DNA of 64,000 bases from Ampelocalamus luodianensis (GCA_036346255.1 CM070617.1:21317080-21381079), one strand, 5' to 3'. Shown: positions 1 through 12,413, counted from the stretch's first letter. Program-made: numbers and translations. Notes: generated by a model not told the origin, from the letters alone.

Positions 1-900
1 CCATACCCAATCCCTAATGTCAAAGGCGAGATGGCGATGCTTGTCGTTGTAGTAAAGCTTATCATGATGTTGAACCTGGTGGAGACGTAACTGGACATCT
101 GCAAGGAAGTCGTCACGGGCACGGGGAGTGGCATCGACGGCCATGTTGCACGTGTCACCATCTTCATACGTGCGGATTGAAGGAGGAACACACCCATAGA
201 CGACATGAAACGACGTATCCTTGAGCGTGGTATGGAAGGAAGTATTGTAGCAATATTCCGCCTAGGGCAACCAACGAACCCACTGCCGTGGCCGATCACC
301 TGTTATGCAGCGTAAGTACATAGCAATGACTTTGTTGACAGCTTCCGATTGACCATCGGACTGTGGGTGAAAAGCGAAGCTCATGTGAAACTTGGAACTG
401 GAGGCCTGAAATAGTTCCCGCCAAAATCCCGAAGTGAAGACGAGACCCTGATATGATACAATGGAAGCAGGTACGCCATGGAGGCAGACAATGTCGGAGA
501 AAAATACGCACGCCACCGATTCTACCGAGTATGGATGCGCCAAAAGAATGAAATGGGCATACTTGGAGAAGCAGTCGACGACTGTCAGGATGACAACTTG
601 CCGCCTACGCAAGGAAGGCCCTCGATGAAGTCCATGGTGATATCTTCCCAAACTCGAGAGGGAATCAACAAGGATTGTAGGAGCCTTGTGGGATTTAAGT
701 GCTGCGTTTTGTTGCGTTGACAGGTGACACAGGCGCGAACATAATCCTATATTATCGACCGAGCTTGTGGCATGTGGAAATCACGACGCGGTCCCTGCAA
801 TGTCTTTTGGACGCCCTCATGGGCGGCAACGAGGATCTCCTTGAGAAGGGAAAATGTCGACGGAATGTAGATACGTCGGTTGAACAACACCAACCTGTCC
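1..900 (-). pseudogene. gypsy integrase remnant
   Basis: The minus-strand reading between about 262 and 651 holds the integrase core, with VDCFSKYAHF, VCLHGVPASIVS and AFHPQSDGQSEAVN giving the usual spacing of the first two catalytic acidic positions and the conserved HPQSDGQSE. The second aspartate of the usual IVSD motif reads as Y (IVSYQG), so a catalytic residue looks lost. The C-terminal part continues to about position 1 in other frames. The zinc-binding N-terminal part lies in 750-900. Non-functional. Confidence 0.85.
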
Positions 901-929
901 ACCACCGTCAAGGGGGTGCCGAGATCACC

Positions 930-2300
930 CTGGCTAATTTGGATGCGGAGAGCAGCCAAGGCCGGGTCGAAGGCTGCTGTCAACCGAACGACGTCGAAGA
1001 GGTCGAAGTGCGGCACCGAGATGGCATAGGAGACAACCATGTCGGGGTAAGACGTTGATCCAGCAAAACTTCATACTGTAGTGATCTGTGCGAACAAGGA
1101 ACGGGCGACCCCAAATATAAGGGCGCCAGTGTCGTACGGCTTGAACCAAACCAATCAGCCCGCGCTCGTAAGCGGCTAGTGAATGATGACGGGGAGCAAA
1201 GGGTCGGTTGAAAAATGCAATCACGCCGCTGCCCTGATGTAGTACGGCACCGAGTCCCGTTCCAAAGGCGTCACACTCCACAATGAAGTGGACAAAGAAA
1301 TTCAGCAGTTGGAGGATGGGCGCGGTTGTGAAAGCTGTCTTGAGGGCATCGAAAGCGGTTTGCGCCGCCGGGGACCAGGCGAAACCGTCCTTGTTGAGAA
1401 GGTTTGTGAGGGGTGTCGTGATGGAGCCGTAGGCCTTGATAAACTTGCGATAGTACCCAACGAAGCCAAGGACCCGCGCAACACCCACGCCGTCAGTGGT
1501 GTATGCCAATCCATGACCAACTGCACCTTCTTGTCGTCCATAGTGACTTCGGCAACCGAGATAACATGTCCAAGATAGGACACGGTTGGCTCACCGAAGG
1601 AGCATTTGCTGCATTTGAGGAAGAGTTAGTGATGGTGAAGAACGTCAAGAACAACCCGGAGATGCTGAAGGTGTGCAGACCACGAAGTGTTGTAGATCAA
1701 AACATCGTCAAAGAAAACGCGCACAAATTGATGAAGGAAGGGTCATAGGACGTCATTCATCAAAGCTTAAGACGTGGTCGGCGCATTGGTCAAACCAAAA
1801 CGCATTACAAGAAACTCGAACAAGCCATCGTGAGTGCGGAACGCCATCTTTTCAATGTCCCAGGGATGCATCCGGACTTGATGATAGCCCGAACGAAGAT
1901 CGAGCTCGGTGAAGTATAGAGCGCTATGAAGTTCGTCAAGGAGCTCGTCCACCACAGGAATTGGGAACTTGTCTTTCACTGTCTTGTCATTAAGGGCACG
2001 TTAGTCGATGCAAAAGCGCTAGGACTTGTCCTTTCACACCAACATGACGGGTGAGGAGAAGGCGGACATGCTGTGACGAATGAGGCCTTGACCCTCCATA
2101 AGCTTGCATTGACGCTCGATCTCGTCCTTTTGGGCTACCGGGTAGCGGTAGGGCTGAATGGCCACCGATGCCATCCCCAAGAGGCGATGGATGCGCTGGT
2201 CACGCGTACGCACGGGTGGTAATCCAGCTGATTCGGTGAAGACGTCGTCGAATTCCTGGATAAGCTCATCCATGAGTTCGTGGCCGTCGCACTCATGCAA
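930..2300 (-). pseudogene. gypsy reverse transcriptase / RNase H remnant
   Basis: From right to left on the minus strand: an RT N-terminal segment at 2034-2300 (FDDVFTESAGLPP, IQPYRYPVAQKDEIE); the palm at 1767-1979 (FPIPVVDELLDEL, LRSGYHQVRMHP, FRTHDGLFEFLVM); the active-site block near 1690-1735, reading FFDDVLIYN; and RNase H at about 1070-1240 (FNRPFAPRHHSLAAYERG, LVRTDH). The pieces lie in different frames, separated by stops, so no product can be made. Confidence 0.88.
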
Positions 2301-2480
2301 CGTAAGGTTGGGTGCCTTGTGTCGGACGCCGCTCCACTGTACATGGTGGCCATGTCACCAAAACGCCATGGTGAAGAGCCCAAAATCCCAAGGGATGTGA
2401 CCCAAAGTAGCGAGTCATTGTGTGCCAAGCACGACGTCGTACTTGCCCAAAGGAATTGCGTACAAGTCATCTTGCTTGCT

Positions 2481-3124
2481 CTATTCCTTCATCTTCTCCC
2501 CTTTAAATAGAGAGACTTACAAAAGAGATCAGAAGGATCTCAATCTAATATTTAAAGAGATCGAAAGGATCTCAATCTAATCTTTCTAAACAAATCTGAT
2601 CTTAAGGATCGAATTCAAACTATCTAACTTGCAAGCAAGGAAAGGGTACCGATTGGACCGGACCCACGCGGCGCCTAAGCTACCGCCGGTTGGACCGCCA
2701 GTTGGGCCGGGCTCTTGTGGCGCCGGCTATAAACCCAACCCAACATGACATATCCCTTCTGTGCCGGGTTCTTGCGGAGCGTGTGATATTGATTCTTAGT
2801 ACTTCCCAACCTGCAGTGAAGTAGATCGATTTTTTTGTTTTTTACTTTAGTAAAGCCTATCAATTTGTCACGCGATGCTGCAATGTCACTTTTGGACTGG
2901 TTATATTTAAGGGATTGCCTATTCGCAATGTGACTGAAATTTTATTAAGCATAAGTCACATGTTTTATCCATTGGACATATATCCAATCATATGACACAT
3001 CAATCTCTACACAAATGTAATGATCACAACAATTGACTTAAACTTAAGAAAATTTTAGACGACTTAGAAATAGCAAATCCTTATATTTAATCACTAGTTA
3101 CTTAAGGTCGTGTACGCAAAAGCA
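2481..3124. other. AT-rich intergenic stretch with short direct repeat
   Basis: No gene is seen. A unit of about 37 bp containing GATCTCAATCTAAT is directly duplicated within 2525-2600 (AGAGATCAGAAGG and AGAGATCGAAAGG copies). The GC-rich patch 2650-2760 repeats a GGTTGGACCGCCAGTTGG-like phrase. This may be LTR debris of the neighbouring gypsy element, but no LTR boundary could be fixed. Confidence 0.4.
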
Positions 3125-3133
3125 TTTTACATA

Positions 3134-3303
3134 GGAAGAAGTCCATTCTACCCCCTCAAGTATCGACATGCGGACAACTAACCTCCTGAACTAAAAAACA
3201 GGCCCCTTGACACCCCGAAGTTGCAAAACCGGATAACCTACCCCCTCCGGCTGTTTCGTGCGGTGGTTTTGCTGACGTGGCGTCCAGGTGGCTCGGTTTC
3301 ACC
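3134..3303 (+). repeat. Left terminal inverted repeat of Pack-MULE
   Basis: Matches the reverse complement of 4957-5123 at roughly 85% by eye, including the shared blocks GTATCGACATGCGGACA and TTTTGCTGACGTGGCGTCC. The match fades after CGGTTTC. Confidence 0.92.
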
Positions 3304-3867
3304 AGGAGGGGAGTTGATGTGGCGTTTCTCTCCCCTAAGTCCATTCGTTCTCTTCCTCATCTCCTCCCTCTCTCCATTTTTCCATTTTTCTCCCACAGGA
3401 GCTTTGCTCCCTGGCCACGTTTCCTCCGGGCGCCGCCTCCGGCCGGCCCCACCGGCGCCTGCGCCTGCGTCGCCTCCGGCCCGCTCCTCCCTGGCTTGCT
3501 CCCATGCGCTGCCTCCCCTAGCTCGTGCCCGCCCGCGCATGGCGCCTCCCATCCTTTGGTTGCTCAAACCCTCGACTTGATTGTGTGCTCACCAAACTTC
3601 CTTCCCCTCTCTAGGCCACAAAAACCGACGAGGAGATTCTGACCTCTAAATTGGCTAATACAAATTGCAAAAGGAGATTCCACAAACAATAATATGATAC
3701 ATCATGACACTTGAGCAATGAGACGTGCCATTTGAACTCGCAGGCATCAAGGTGAGGCCATACACTTGCATTTCCTACAGCCACACTAGAGTTTCAGATA
3801 AAACACACGTAACAGACAGAAGAGTATTCATCTAAAGCTAGAGAATGAGGCTAGGTAGATTGATGAG

Positions 3868-4180
3868 AGATCCTCGTACACAGACTTGATCTCAGGTCTC
3901 TCGGAGACTAGCCGGATGCATCTCAATGCAATGCCCAACACCTCCTTCATGCCTTTCACAGCCTGTGGGTTCTCAGAATCTGAAGCCATGGCCGAAGGAG
4001 CTCCAGCAGCACAAGACCGAAGGCGTAGACGTTGGACTTGAATGAAGGCGATGGCTTCTTGGATGCTGCCAGCTCCGGGGCTCGGTAGCCCAGCACACCC
4101 AAGTCAAGGATCTGCTCGACAACATCGGCCTGGGTCATCAGGCGGTGCAAGCAGTAGCCTTGAGGTTTCCATGAGGCATT
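3868..4180 (-). pseudogene. Captured LRR receptor-like kinase fragment
   Basis: The minus strand reads kinase subdomains VIII-XI of a plant LRR receptor-like kinase: LGVLGYRAPELAASKK, then NVYAFGLVLLELL, then VKGMKEVLGIALRC and SERPEIKSVYEDL. An HGNLKAT-like subdomain VIb piece sits at the right end. Two segments normally present are missing: the stretch between HGNLK and CLHRLM, and the activation-loop-distal stretch between LLELL and ASDSENP. The copy is therefore internally deleted as well as truncated. It resembles the GHR1/At5g10020-like group with HGNLK in place of HRDLK, but that assignment is from memory. It lies wholly inside the Mutator-like element, so it is read as transposon capture. 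Confidence 0.85.
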
Positions 4181-4956
4181 GCACGGTCGAAATGACTAAA
4201 CAAGTCAATTAGAATGAGGTTATTTGGATTTGCATTTGGAGTATGCAAGAACTCTTAATTAGATTAATGCATATGCTTAAATGGGAAATCAGTGAATGAG
4301 CATTACCATACAAAAAGCTTGGGGTCGGCGCAGGGAGGGCCGGGCCGAGCCGGGGAGGCGACGCTGGCGCAGCTCCGTGGGGAGACCCACGGCCAGAGAG
4401 AGAGGGAAGCGCATGGGCTTGGGTGCACTCACGAGAGAGACCAGGAGCGAGCCGAGGCGAATGGGCGCCGGCGGCGGCTGCAGGGAGCAGCGCTGGGCGA
4501 GCTGGGGAAGGGGCTAGGAGAAGGAGGAGCCGGAGGCCAGGGGAAGGCCGGAGGCGGCAGCGGTGCTAGGAGCCGGAGGCCGGTCGTGGGCCAACCAGAG
4601 GGGGGCGTGTGGAGCAGCCGGAGGCGGAAGCCGAGGAGGAGCACGGCGACGCCGACGGCTGCGCCTTGGGGGAGGCGACGCCGACAACGCAGAGTGGCGG
4701 GGTTGAGCCGTGGGGTAGAGGGAGGAGGGGAGCGTGCGTAGGCGGCGGCGGGCCGACAACACCAAGGGAACGAACCGGGCGGCGGCGCCAAGAGTGGAGG
4801 GAGAGAGAGATGAGGTGAAGTAAGAAGTGGATTGGGGGAGAAGAAGATGAGGTAAAGCAGTCGAAGGGATCAAAGGAGAGAGAAAATGCTCTAATGGCTG
4901 TTAGCTGACTTACAGGTGGGCCCAAATGCTAAAGAAGCCAACTCACCTAGCCAACT

Positions 4957-5123
4957 TGGCGAAACCGGACCACCCGGACGCCACGTCAGCAAAACCACCA
5001 CACAAAACAGCCGGAGGGGGGTTGTCCGGTTTTGCAACTTCGAGGTGTCAAATAGCCGGTTTTTTAGTTCAGAGAGTTAGGTGTCCGCATGTCGATACTT
5101 AAGGGGGTAAATGGACTTCTTCC
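4957..5123 (-). repeat. Right terminal inverted repeat of Pack-MULE
   Basis: Reverse complement of the left terminus, followed directly by the second TTTTACATA target-site copy. Confidence 0.92.
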
Positions 5124-5132
5124 TTTTACATA

Positions 5133-6054
5133 TGATGATATGACTGCTCACTTTGAGCCCCATATGGACGCTTATATGAGATTTAGGGCCCCAGTTGGCA
5201 CAGAATGCAGAACAGAAATATAGCGTCCTTTCTGTCGTGCTGTTTAATAGTACAAATTTTCTCGCGGAGCTCGAGTCTTTAGCAAGTCGAGTATGATAGC
5301 AACATTGACTGGTAACTACGTACTCCATGATTGTTCTCCCACATGGCCTGTGCAGAGTTAATATCCGTCCCCGGCCGTAGCATCTGCAGCGTAGTGCGTA
5401 CTCGAGATGGAGAGTAGGTCGACACGCACACAGTAGATAGGCACAGAACATGGCTGCATGCTACTGCAGTTTCATGACCAAGAAGATGCTTCTCCACATG
5501 CTATAGCGTTGCTGAATGCTGATACCAGCGATTCGTACAGAAAAATTCCGGTTAAGTACGTACCTAAATGCCACTGGCCGATAGCAATAAATCGAGGACA
5601 AGCGAAAGTGCGCGCCGAAAGCCATCCGTTCTGCCGATTGCCTATTCCGAACGGCCGTGGAGCACCGCGGACTGCACGTTTCTTTCTTGGCGCTCCACCA
5701 GTCCACGGCTCCACGCCATTACCGGTGGCGATTCGTGATGAATTGGCCCAATCATGAGCGCTACGTTAGCCATCTATCGTTGGAAATGTATCCTCTAACA
5801 TTATAATGTTATGAGTGAACAGTAGCATACAATTGCGCACGAGCCGTTAGGTTTAAAACGAGAGACTAAGATCGAGGCACGTACTGTTTTCCAAATATAG
5901 TAGCAAACACTGTACCAAAACACTATAACACTATTGATGAGTACTCTAGTTTTTCTCGGAACCAACAACTAAGATCTATCCAATGTTATAATACTATTCA
6001 CCTTCATTTCTGAGAAGATATCAATCCATCTATCGATGTGGGCACCGTGCCGTG
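5133..6054. other. Intergenic, no gene recognised
   Basis: Short overlapping readings on both strands near 5280-5760 show no recognisable domain. A possible MITE-like stretch at about 5795-5995 has weak inverted ends (AACATTATAATG and TGTTATAATACT). No target duplication could be confirmed, so it is not called separately. Confidence 0.4.
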
Positions 6055-6064
6055 CCGTGTGGCC

Positions 6065-6806
6065 AAGTTTTGGACACTATTAGCCTCCTAGACCACCGTA
6101 ATTCCAAATCTAGCCCCTTTACCTTCGAAATTCCAAAACTAGCCCCGGACCAGCGCTGCGCTCGGACGCGAGAACGCAGCGCTGCTGCGCCGCCGTACCG
6201 CAGCAAAGATGCTGCCGTCAGTATCGCAGCATGTCGGACACTGTAGCACTGTAGCAATTTTTCCCCCAAAAATCCATTTAGATATATTTTTGCAGGAATT
6301 TCTAAATATAGAATATGAGCTCAAAAAATGATGAATTTTTTTGTGGAGACTCCCGGCACAGTGTACTTAATTGTGTAATTTTTTTCCGAATTTTATCAGT
6401 TATTATTTGTTCTTTAAAATTCCTACAAATAATATAATTAAATGAATTTTAGAGAACAAATCATAACTGATAAAATTCTGAAAAAATTACACAATCAAGT
6501 ACACTGTGCCAGGAGGCTTCACAAAAAATTTCATCATTTTTTGAGCTCATATTCTATATTTAGAAATTCCTACAAAAATATATCTAAATGGATTTTTTGG
6601 GGGAAAATGCTACAGTGCTACAGTCTCCGACATGCTGCGGTACTGGACGGCAGCATCTTGCTGCTGCGGTACGGCGGCGCAGCAGGCGCGTTCCTACGGT
6701 CCGAGGGCGCAGCACGCGGGTCCGAGAAGCTAGATTTGGAATTTCAGAGGTAAATAGGCTAGATTTAGAATTACGGTGGTCTAGGAGGCTGACAGTGTCC
6801 ACAATT
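6065..6806. mobile_element. Fold-back Mutator-type element (long inverted-repeat MITE)
   Basis: The 742-bp element is almost entirely a palindrome. The arm from 6065 (TGGACACTATTAGCCTCCTA at 6070) to about 6415 is complementary to about 6450-6806 (ending CTAGGAGGCTGACAGTGTCC), leaving a centre of about 35 bp. Both flanks carry CCGTGTGGCC (6055-6064 and 6807-6816), giving a 9-10 bp target duplication as for Mutator-like elements. The arms differ by scattered substitutions. No coding capacity is seen. A transcript would fold into a hairpin of more than 300 bp, a natural small-RNA precursor (inference). Confidence 0.9.
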
Positions 6807-6816
6807 CCGTGTGGCC

Positions 6817-9800
6817 GGCCGCTGGTCATCCGCGCGCATCAATGCGTCATGGCCGTCTCACTTCCCCTCCTCTCTTTTATTACGAGGAACGCTTTTGCTT
6901 CGCTGCCTACCTAACCGCTGCCTTTCGTTTCTCCAAGTACACCATCGCTAGGTGCAGACCAGCAACGTACGTCCCATTTGCCCGGTCAATTTTCTTGACG
7001 AAAACTCGTGGCGTGAAGCTTCACTTGAGGACCGCGAATGCTATGATCCCGACGCAATCCCACGTGGATCTTACTGTAGTTTCTTATTACATGAAAGACA
7101 TTTAGATACCATCTTCCCAATACGTAGTATCTTAAAGTGTTGTATTTTAGACCTTTGATATAGAGTATTTACTAGTATTTCTACATAGGAAACTGTGTAT
7201 GAGTGGTATCTAAATAAGATAACAATTTGCTCTCTCTCTTTCTTAATTGCAGTGCCACATCAGATTTTTGTCTACGCGACAACTTTAAAAAACTTGTCAA
7301 GGTAGAGCATTGGGAGCAACCTTATACCTTGGCACTACGAATTAAACTGCCAAAATCCGGTCTATTCCGACCATAAGATTAGAGTGCATAGAGGAAATAG
7401 TAAGTTGTCATCGATCACAATAGACTACCACAGGAAAGGCGTGTACTGCCAATGATAACAACGGGGACGGGAAATTTAATTCCCACGAGTGAACAGTTAG
7501 CTAGGTAGAATCTATATGTTCCATATCGAACGGTAGCTCGCTTATCTATATATCCATGGGTCAAATTGATCAGAGGTTGGGTCGCTTTGGCGATGCTACA
7601 GGGAGGAACGTCTCGATCGGCCGCTCAAACCGGTCGCCTTTCGCTTTTGCCAAGAATTTTAATCGCTTTCTCGACTGCTCTCTCTCTCTCTCTCTCTCTC
7701 TAGTTAGGACTCATGAATTATGACAAGGATTATTCATGACATTGTTAATCACACGCCTTTTTTTAGTTCGATACAAGTTTAACCACTCGATCGATCTGGC
7801 TCAATCAATTGTTGGCCCGTACCTTGGAATTTTTTTATTAGTGTGGTGCACGGTGCACACTCTGTCTAGTCTATGTAGAGCTCTCCGGTGGTTGCACCAT
7901 CCTTCTCTGACCTCCTTTCTTAAATGAGGGTTTAGTATTCTGATATCAAAATGACAACTTACAAAAGATTTAGGCATCTCTCCTTTTGCCCAGTTTTTTT
8001 TATAAAGAAAAAGATTTAGGCATCTTGCTTTTCTCTTGACGCCAATGGTACACCTACCTTGAGATAGGGTTGTTTGTACAAGTACACATTTCAAACTAGC
8101 AAGTTAGCAAGTTAAGTAATGAAGAGATGATAAAGCTAAAAGCTTGGTACATTACTACGAACTGTACGGGGATATGGTTAGTTTTTAGTTGGCACTGTAG
8201 TACAATATGTAAGAGATGGTCAAGGTCCATCCTGATAATTGCGATGATATGAGCTCGATGGCATGGTACTTATAACTAAGGTCACACTATCATATGCTTA
8301 AGTACTACACGCACTGCGATGAAAGGCCTTCACTTTTCGGTTTGGAGAAAAATAAGTACTCACGCTAAACTTAGTGTCCGGAGTCATATGGACATGATGA
8401 CTCTGAGGACTTAAAAACTTTGTCGGTGCCGTAATTGTGCCTTCAACATCTTTGCTGAAATTTAGCACAATATTCATGGACCCCCTTTACTCCTTGCTAA
8501 GGTTCCTCACCTACCAGTGGGGATCAGCGGTACTTACATAGTCGATGGCTTGATGTTGGGGTATTTGGTTAGTGTCCTTTCTTATCTATCCTGGATTAAT
8601 TCCTGGTTCACATCATGCTATATATGTGGTGACTGGTGATCAGCAATGGATCAGTAGTACATGTCCATGATTTTGGGTTTTGGCAAGTAAAGCCAACCTT
8701 AGGAGCTCAAACCTATCTACCATGACCAAAGGGCAAAAGGTCACATGCATGCAGCTCAGTGCTATGCTACTGTATCACCTTATCCGCTGCTTGTCCATCT
8801 TGAACTTAATCGATCGACAACCTGTCAGGCCATGCGACCATATCCTTGTGATACATCCTGCACATGCTTCATCTCTGCACTGCAGATGGACCCTCATAAA
8901 TAACGTGATCCCACTTGTCATGCAGCAGATTGCAGGGTGCAGTTTCTGCAGAATGTGAGCTAGTGAAGCACTGAAGCCGTTGACCTATTTGTTTCACCTG
9001 TTACTGTTGTTCTTCTTCTCCATTCAATGGAGCTCACTCTCCTCATCCTTGTGAATTTAATTAGCCTCTTGGCACAGTTCTCAAATATCAGTAGTACTAC
9101 AAATCAGAACTACAGTGTTCATGGGAGCCTGTGTTCAAGATTCAGGAATAGTATCATGACATATTCCAGTGTTCCTGTACTTGTTACTGCGATTTCAAGC
9201 TCTGCCCTCTCACCTCTCTGGTGTCAGCGTGGCACCGGTGAGTGGTCAGTCACTGTTGAGGAGAGCTCAGTACCCAGCAGTTGCCATTAAAAAGACAGGT
9301 CCTTTTCTATCTAACCATTCAATACCAGTGTACCTTAGATGGATCAGCTCACTAACCTGTAAGACAAATAAAGAAAAGGGGGGCATTAGCCTGAAACAAA
9401 CCAGGTTTATCTGTGGATAACTTTGGGTGATGCAATTGAATAAACCAACCGTGCCTTGTGAAAAGGCAGACAAGAACTGATGTCTCATACAGTTGAACAA
9501 TAGTTAGTCTAGCGGTCTAGCCATGTAGTATTTGAATTATTATTGGTTCTGTTTTTGGTTTCAGACAGAACAGGGTCTCAGTGTAAGCCAAGTTCTTGAT
9601 TTAAAATGCTGTGGTTGCTGCATTGGTTCGGCCAGCACATTGCTTGGTCGGACGGCTGCTAGCTTGCGACCATCGCAAATTGATGATTGGTGGGCGTGTT
9701 TTGCAGCAATGGCGGCCTAGCTTTCTCAAGACGGTTAGTTCTGTTAAGTGTTGACTTGGGCGTGTTTTGCAGAAATGGGGAAAAGAAAAGCAGAAATTGT

Positions 9801-11612
9801 TATGGGGGTTCATTGGAGCTGCAATTTGCAATTCTCTACTGATTAAGCAATGAGCTGGGATTGCCGACAAACTAGTACCCCGCTAGTTCTATCCACTATA
9901 TGTGCATTAGATTTGACTTGCTCTAACAAAATAGTATCGCGTAACTAACTACTATATATAGGTAACTTAGTGTGCACACGAGTAGCATATAAACGACTAG
10001 CACTTGTATATTCTCCATATTCGAACGAAAGCAAGGCTTCTTTAGCAGCAGTACACATATATAGTAGCAGTAATCCCATATATTGGGCAGGCCCAACCAT
10101 TCGTCTTTAGCACTTTAGCAGCAAGGGACGTTGAATCGTTGATCCATCACCTCACCAACTTCTCCAACCTTCAACCTTAACCATCAGCAGGCTCTCTTTT
10201 CGCTTGATTAGAACACGACTATCTCTACTATTTTTTTTTTCTAGCACTCAAACATTACACCTCAGCAGCTCATTATGAGCATATGACTGGGGAATGGACT
10301 GTTCCAGATATCCAAATGCTCAGATTTGGTGCACTTCTGCTTCAATGTCACCGATGGCAAGTTGGCAAAACTCGAGCAATTCGGCCAACAAATTTCAGTG
10401 CATTCACAAAGCAATTAGGCCCGTTGGGAACGTAGGATTCCCATCACGCGTTCCAACGGAAGTCTTAGTTTATAAACCCCGTAACATTCACTTGCACGTT
10501 GCAAGTTTGTACTTAGCATTTACTTACAAATGGTTATGAAGTCGCGATCGAATCCCCAGTCATAAAGGTTCTACCATGAAGACCCTGATCGAGGCCTAAT
10601 TTCCTGGATGAGTTGCAGCCGTTTTCACGAAGCAAAAAAAAAAGCATCAATCACACGCGAACCTTCAAAAAATTGCTCCAAAATATACTTGGCTCAACGT
10701 GGCAAGCAAGACGAATGATATTATCGGGCACACGGAACATTGTGATGTGACATCTCTAATCGTACGATATAGCAAGCTGCGCGTAAATCACAAGTTCTTA
10801 ATTTTTTAGATTGTAGTTTGCCGGTTCGTTGGTCATCAGACCATATTGAAGTATGCCAAATTTGCATAGCAATTCCCTAATTCTCGAAGCCGGAATTGAC
10901 TGTTCGTAACTTCTAGTCGGAGATGATAGCACCCAATGTCATCCAAGGCTATAATATCAAGTGGAAACCGGTAATTAGGTGTGGAATCACGGAAACCCTT
11001 CCGGTTTAGACATCAAATCAATTGGGAAATTCCCCAAAAAGAAGACGACGAGGATGACCAATGCAGGACGGCAAAAGTTTCGTGCGTGCTACCGAGTTCG
11101 CCGTCGACGCTACGAACAATAATCAGACGATTAGTTCTAGCTGAAATGCAATTGATTTTCATCGAGTAGCAGGAACTAGGGTGGGTGTCCAACTAGCAAC
11201 GGTTTTTTTCACAGTACACTTAATTTAGATGTCTATTTTTTTATCCGATAATTCAGATTAGTTATGATTTAATTATACTATACATAGTAATATGAGTAGT
11301 ATAATCTCGAGAGGGGTAGAATTGTAATCGTCTATATGAAGATAACAAGCCACAAGAGTAATATTTTCAACTATAGTTGGAAAAGTCCATAATACTTTTA
11401 CAAAAAATTATAAATACAAAGAAAAATTTATTATACTTTTAACAAATCAATAATCAGATTTGATTTATGCTACCACCGGGTACTATCGGTAGAATATATC
11501 ATAAAATTTCTCATAGTAAACAGGAGAATACGCCACTAGTCACAACAACTAATCCCTCCCCCACATATGGCTGTTTAAGTATTAACCCCTCGTCATTACT
11601 CGCGGCCATGGC
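6817..11612. other. Long intergenic stretch
   Basis: No gene, RNA gene or clear transposon was recognised over about 4.8 kb upstream of the NEK gene. Open readings are all short, lack known domains and use no consistent codon pattern. A (CT)n microsatellite lies at 7679-7701, and short CT-rich tracts occur at 7230-7245. Confidence 0.5.
7679..7701. repeat. (CT)n microsatellite
   Basis: About 11 uninterrupted CT dinucleotides followed by TAGTTAGG. Confidence 0.9.
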
Positions 11613-11621
11613 GTATATAAG
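11613..11621 (+). promoter_or_regulatory. TATA box of the NEK gene (predicted)
   Basis: GTATATAAG sits in a GC-rich context about 340 bp before a good 5'-UTR splice donor (GTAAGG at 11960) and 800 bp before the start codon. Transcription would be expected to start near 11645. It is the best TATA match in this stretch. No experimental support. Confidence 0.55.
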
Positions 11622-11644
11622 CTGCTCCTCCCACTGCTCCCCAT

Positions 11645-12413
11645 ATGGCGATTTAAATAACAAAAAGGCACACCAGAACAAAAAAGAGAAGCCATAGCAA
11701 AAACCAAGACCAAATCAATCCGCAAAAGGAGGCGAGGCACCACCACTAGGCTCCTCCTAGCAGCCGAAGCCGCGAGGTGAGGAGAGCTCAGGTCAGGTGC
11801 GGGAGAGCAGAGGCGTCTACGCCGTGACGCGACGCCCCGCCCTACCCAGCCGCCGGCGACGCCGCCGGATTCGGCCGGAACAGGAGCCCACACACCGTGG
11901 AGCGGCGCGGCGTCGCCGGAGCCCTCTGCCCCTGGCCAATGTCGGTGGGGGGAGCCGCGGTAAGGTCTCTGTCTCGGCCAGTGGCGGTTGGTGGGAACTG
12001 TGTAGGTACAGGTGCGAAACTTCTCACTTTTCTGTGAGGAATGGCTACTCTTTTCCTGTGCGTAGAAGTAGAACAGTCGCTAAACTTGGGCCATGTGTAT
12101 GTGTGGCTAGATGTTTCCAGTGGATTTGTGTGGGTAGATGTTAAATGTTCTCGTGTGAGTAAATTTGGTGTTTAGGATTCTATTGGATGGAACAGGAGTA
12201 GGTTTTGTTCAAATTTGAATGCAAAGCGTGCACTAATACTGCTTGATTTATGACTGTTTTTTTAATGTTTTTGCAGAAATCGCCTAGGACGTGGAGTTGA
12301 TCGGAGCTGCAGCGTGTGGAAGAGATGTGAAGATTTGGGTATCAGAGACTAAAATTTTGCAAGTGTGTGTTGCTGCTGTAAACTTTAGTAGTTGTGTTGA
12401 GAGATTGGGAACC
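11645..12413 (+). other. Predicted 5' UTR of the NEK gene with one intron
   Basis: The predicted UTR exon runs from the TATA-derived start near 11645 to 11959, then donor GTAAGG at 11960. The acceptor TTTTTGCAG ends at 12276, followed by UTR exon 2 (12277-12413). The reading frame upstream of the ATG stays open to 12277 but contains no in-frame ATG, so the start at 12414 is preferred. Another donor (GTAGGT, 12002) is possible. Confidence 0.5.

Larger units (their letters stand above)
1..2480 (-). mobile_element. Degenerate Ty3/gypsy retrotransposon, pol region, truncated by window edge
   Basis: Read on the minus strand, the order is reverse transcriptase (right), RNase H, then integrase (left), the gypsy order. 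Reading is repeatedly broken by frameshifts and stops, so this is a dead copy. The left side runs off the window. No LTR is seen on the right, where the similarity fades at about 2480 into AT-rich sequence. Motif style (SGYHQVRM, FDDVLIYN, AFHPQSDGQSE) is that of plant chromovirus-like gypsy elements. The clade is an inference. Confidence 0.9.
3134..5123. mobile_element. Pack-MULE (non-autonomous Mutator-like element carrying gene fragments)
   Basis: This 1,990-bp element starts GGAAGAAGTCCAT and ends with its complement ATGGACTTCTTCC. The inverted termini stay alignable for about 170 bp (3134-3303 against 4957-5123). It is flanked on both sides by the identical 9-mer TTTTACATA (3125-3133 and 5124-5132), the 9-bp target duplication typical of Mutator-like transposons. 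The interior has no transposase. It holds a minus-strand receptor-kinase fragment (about 3868-4180) and two GC-rich blocks (3390-3600, 4320-4790) that look like captured first-exon or promoter DNA. The perfect duplication suggests a fairly recent insertion. Confidence 0.93.

Noticed and set aside
4292..4925. Readings of about 120-150 codons in the Pack-MULE right half
   Set aside because: Low-complexity GC-rich captured DNA; several frames open at once, no domain.
5795..5995. A MITE with inverted ATTATAATG ends
   Set aside because: Ends weakly matched and no flanking duplication visible.
12291..12413. Upstream extension of the NEK protein
   Set aside because: Open frame but no ATG; family start is MESRMDQYE at 12414.
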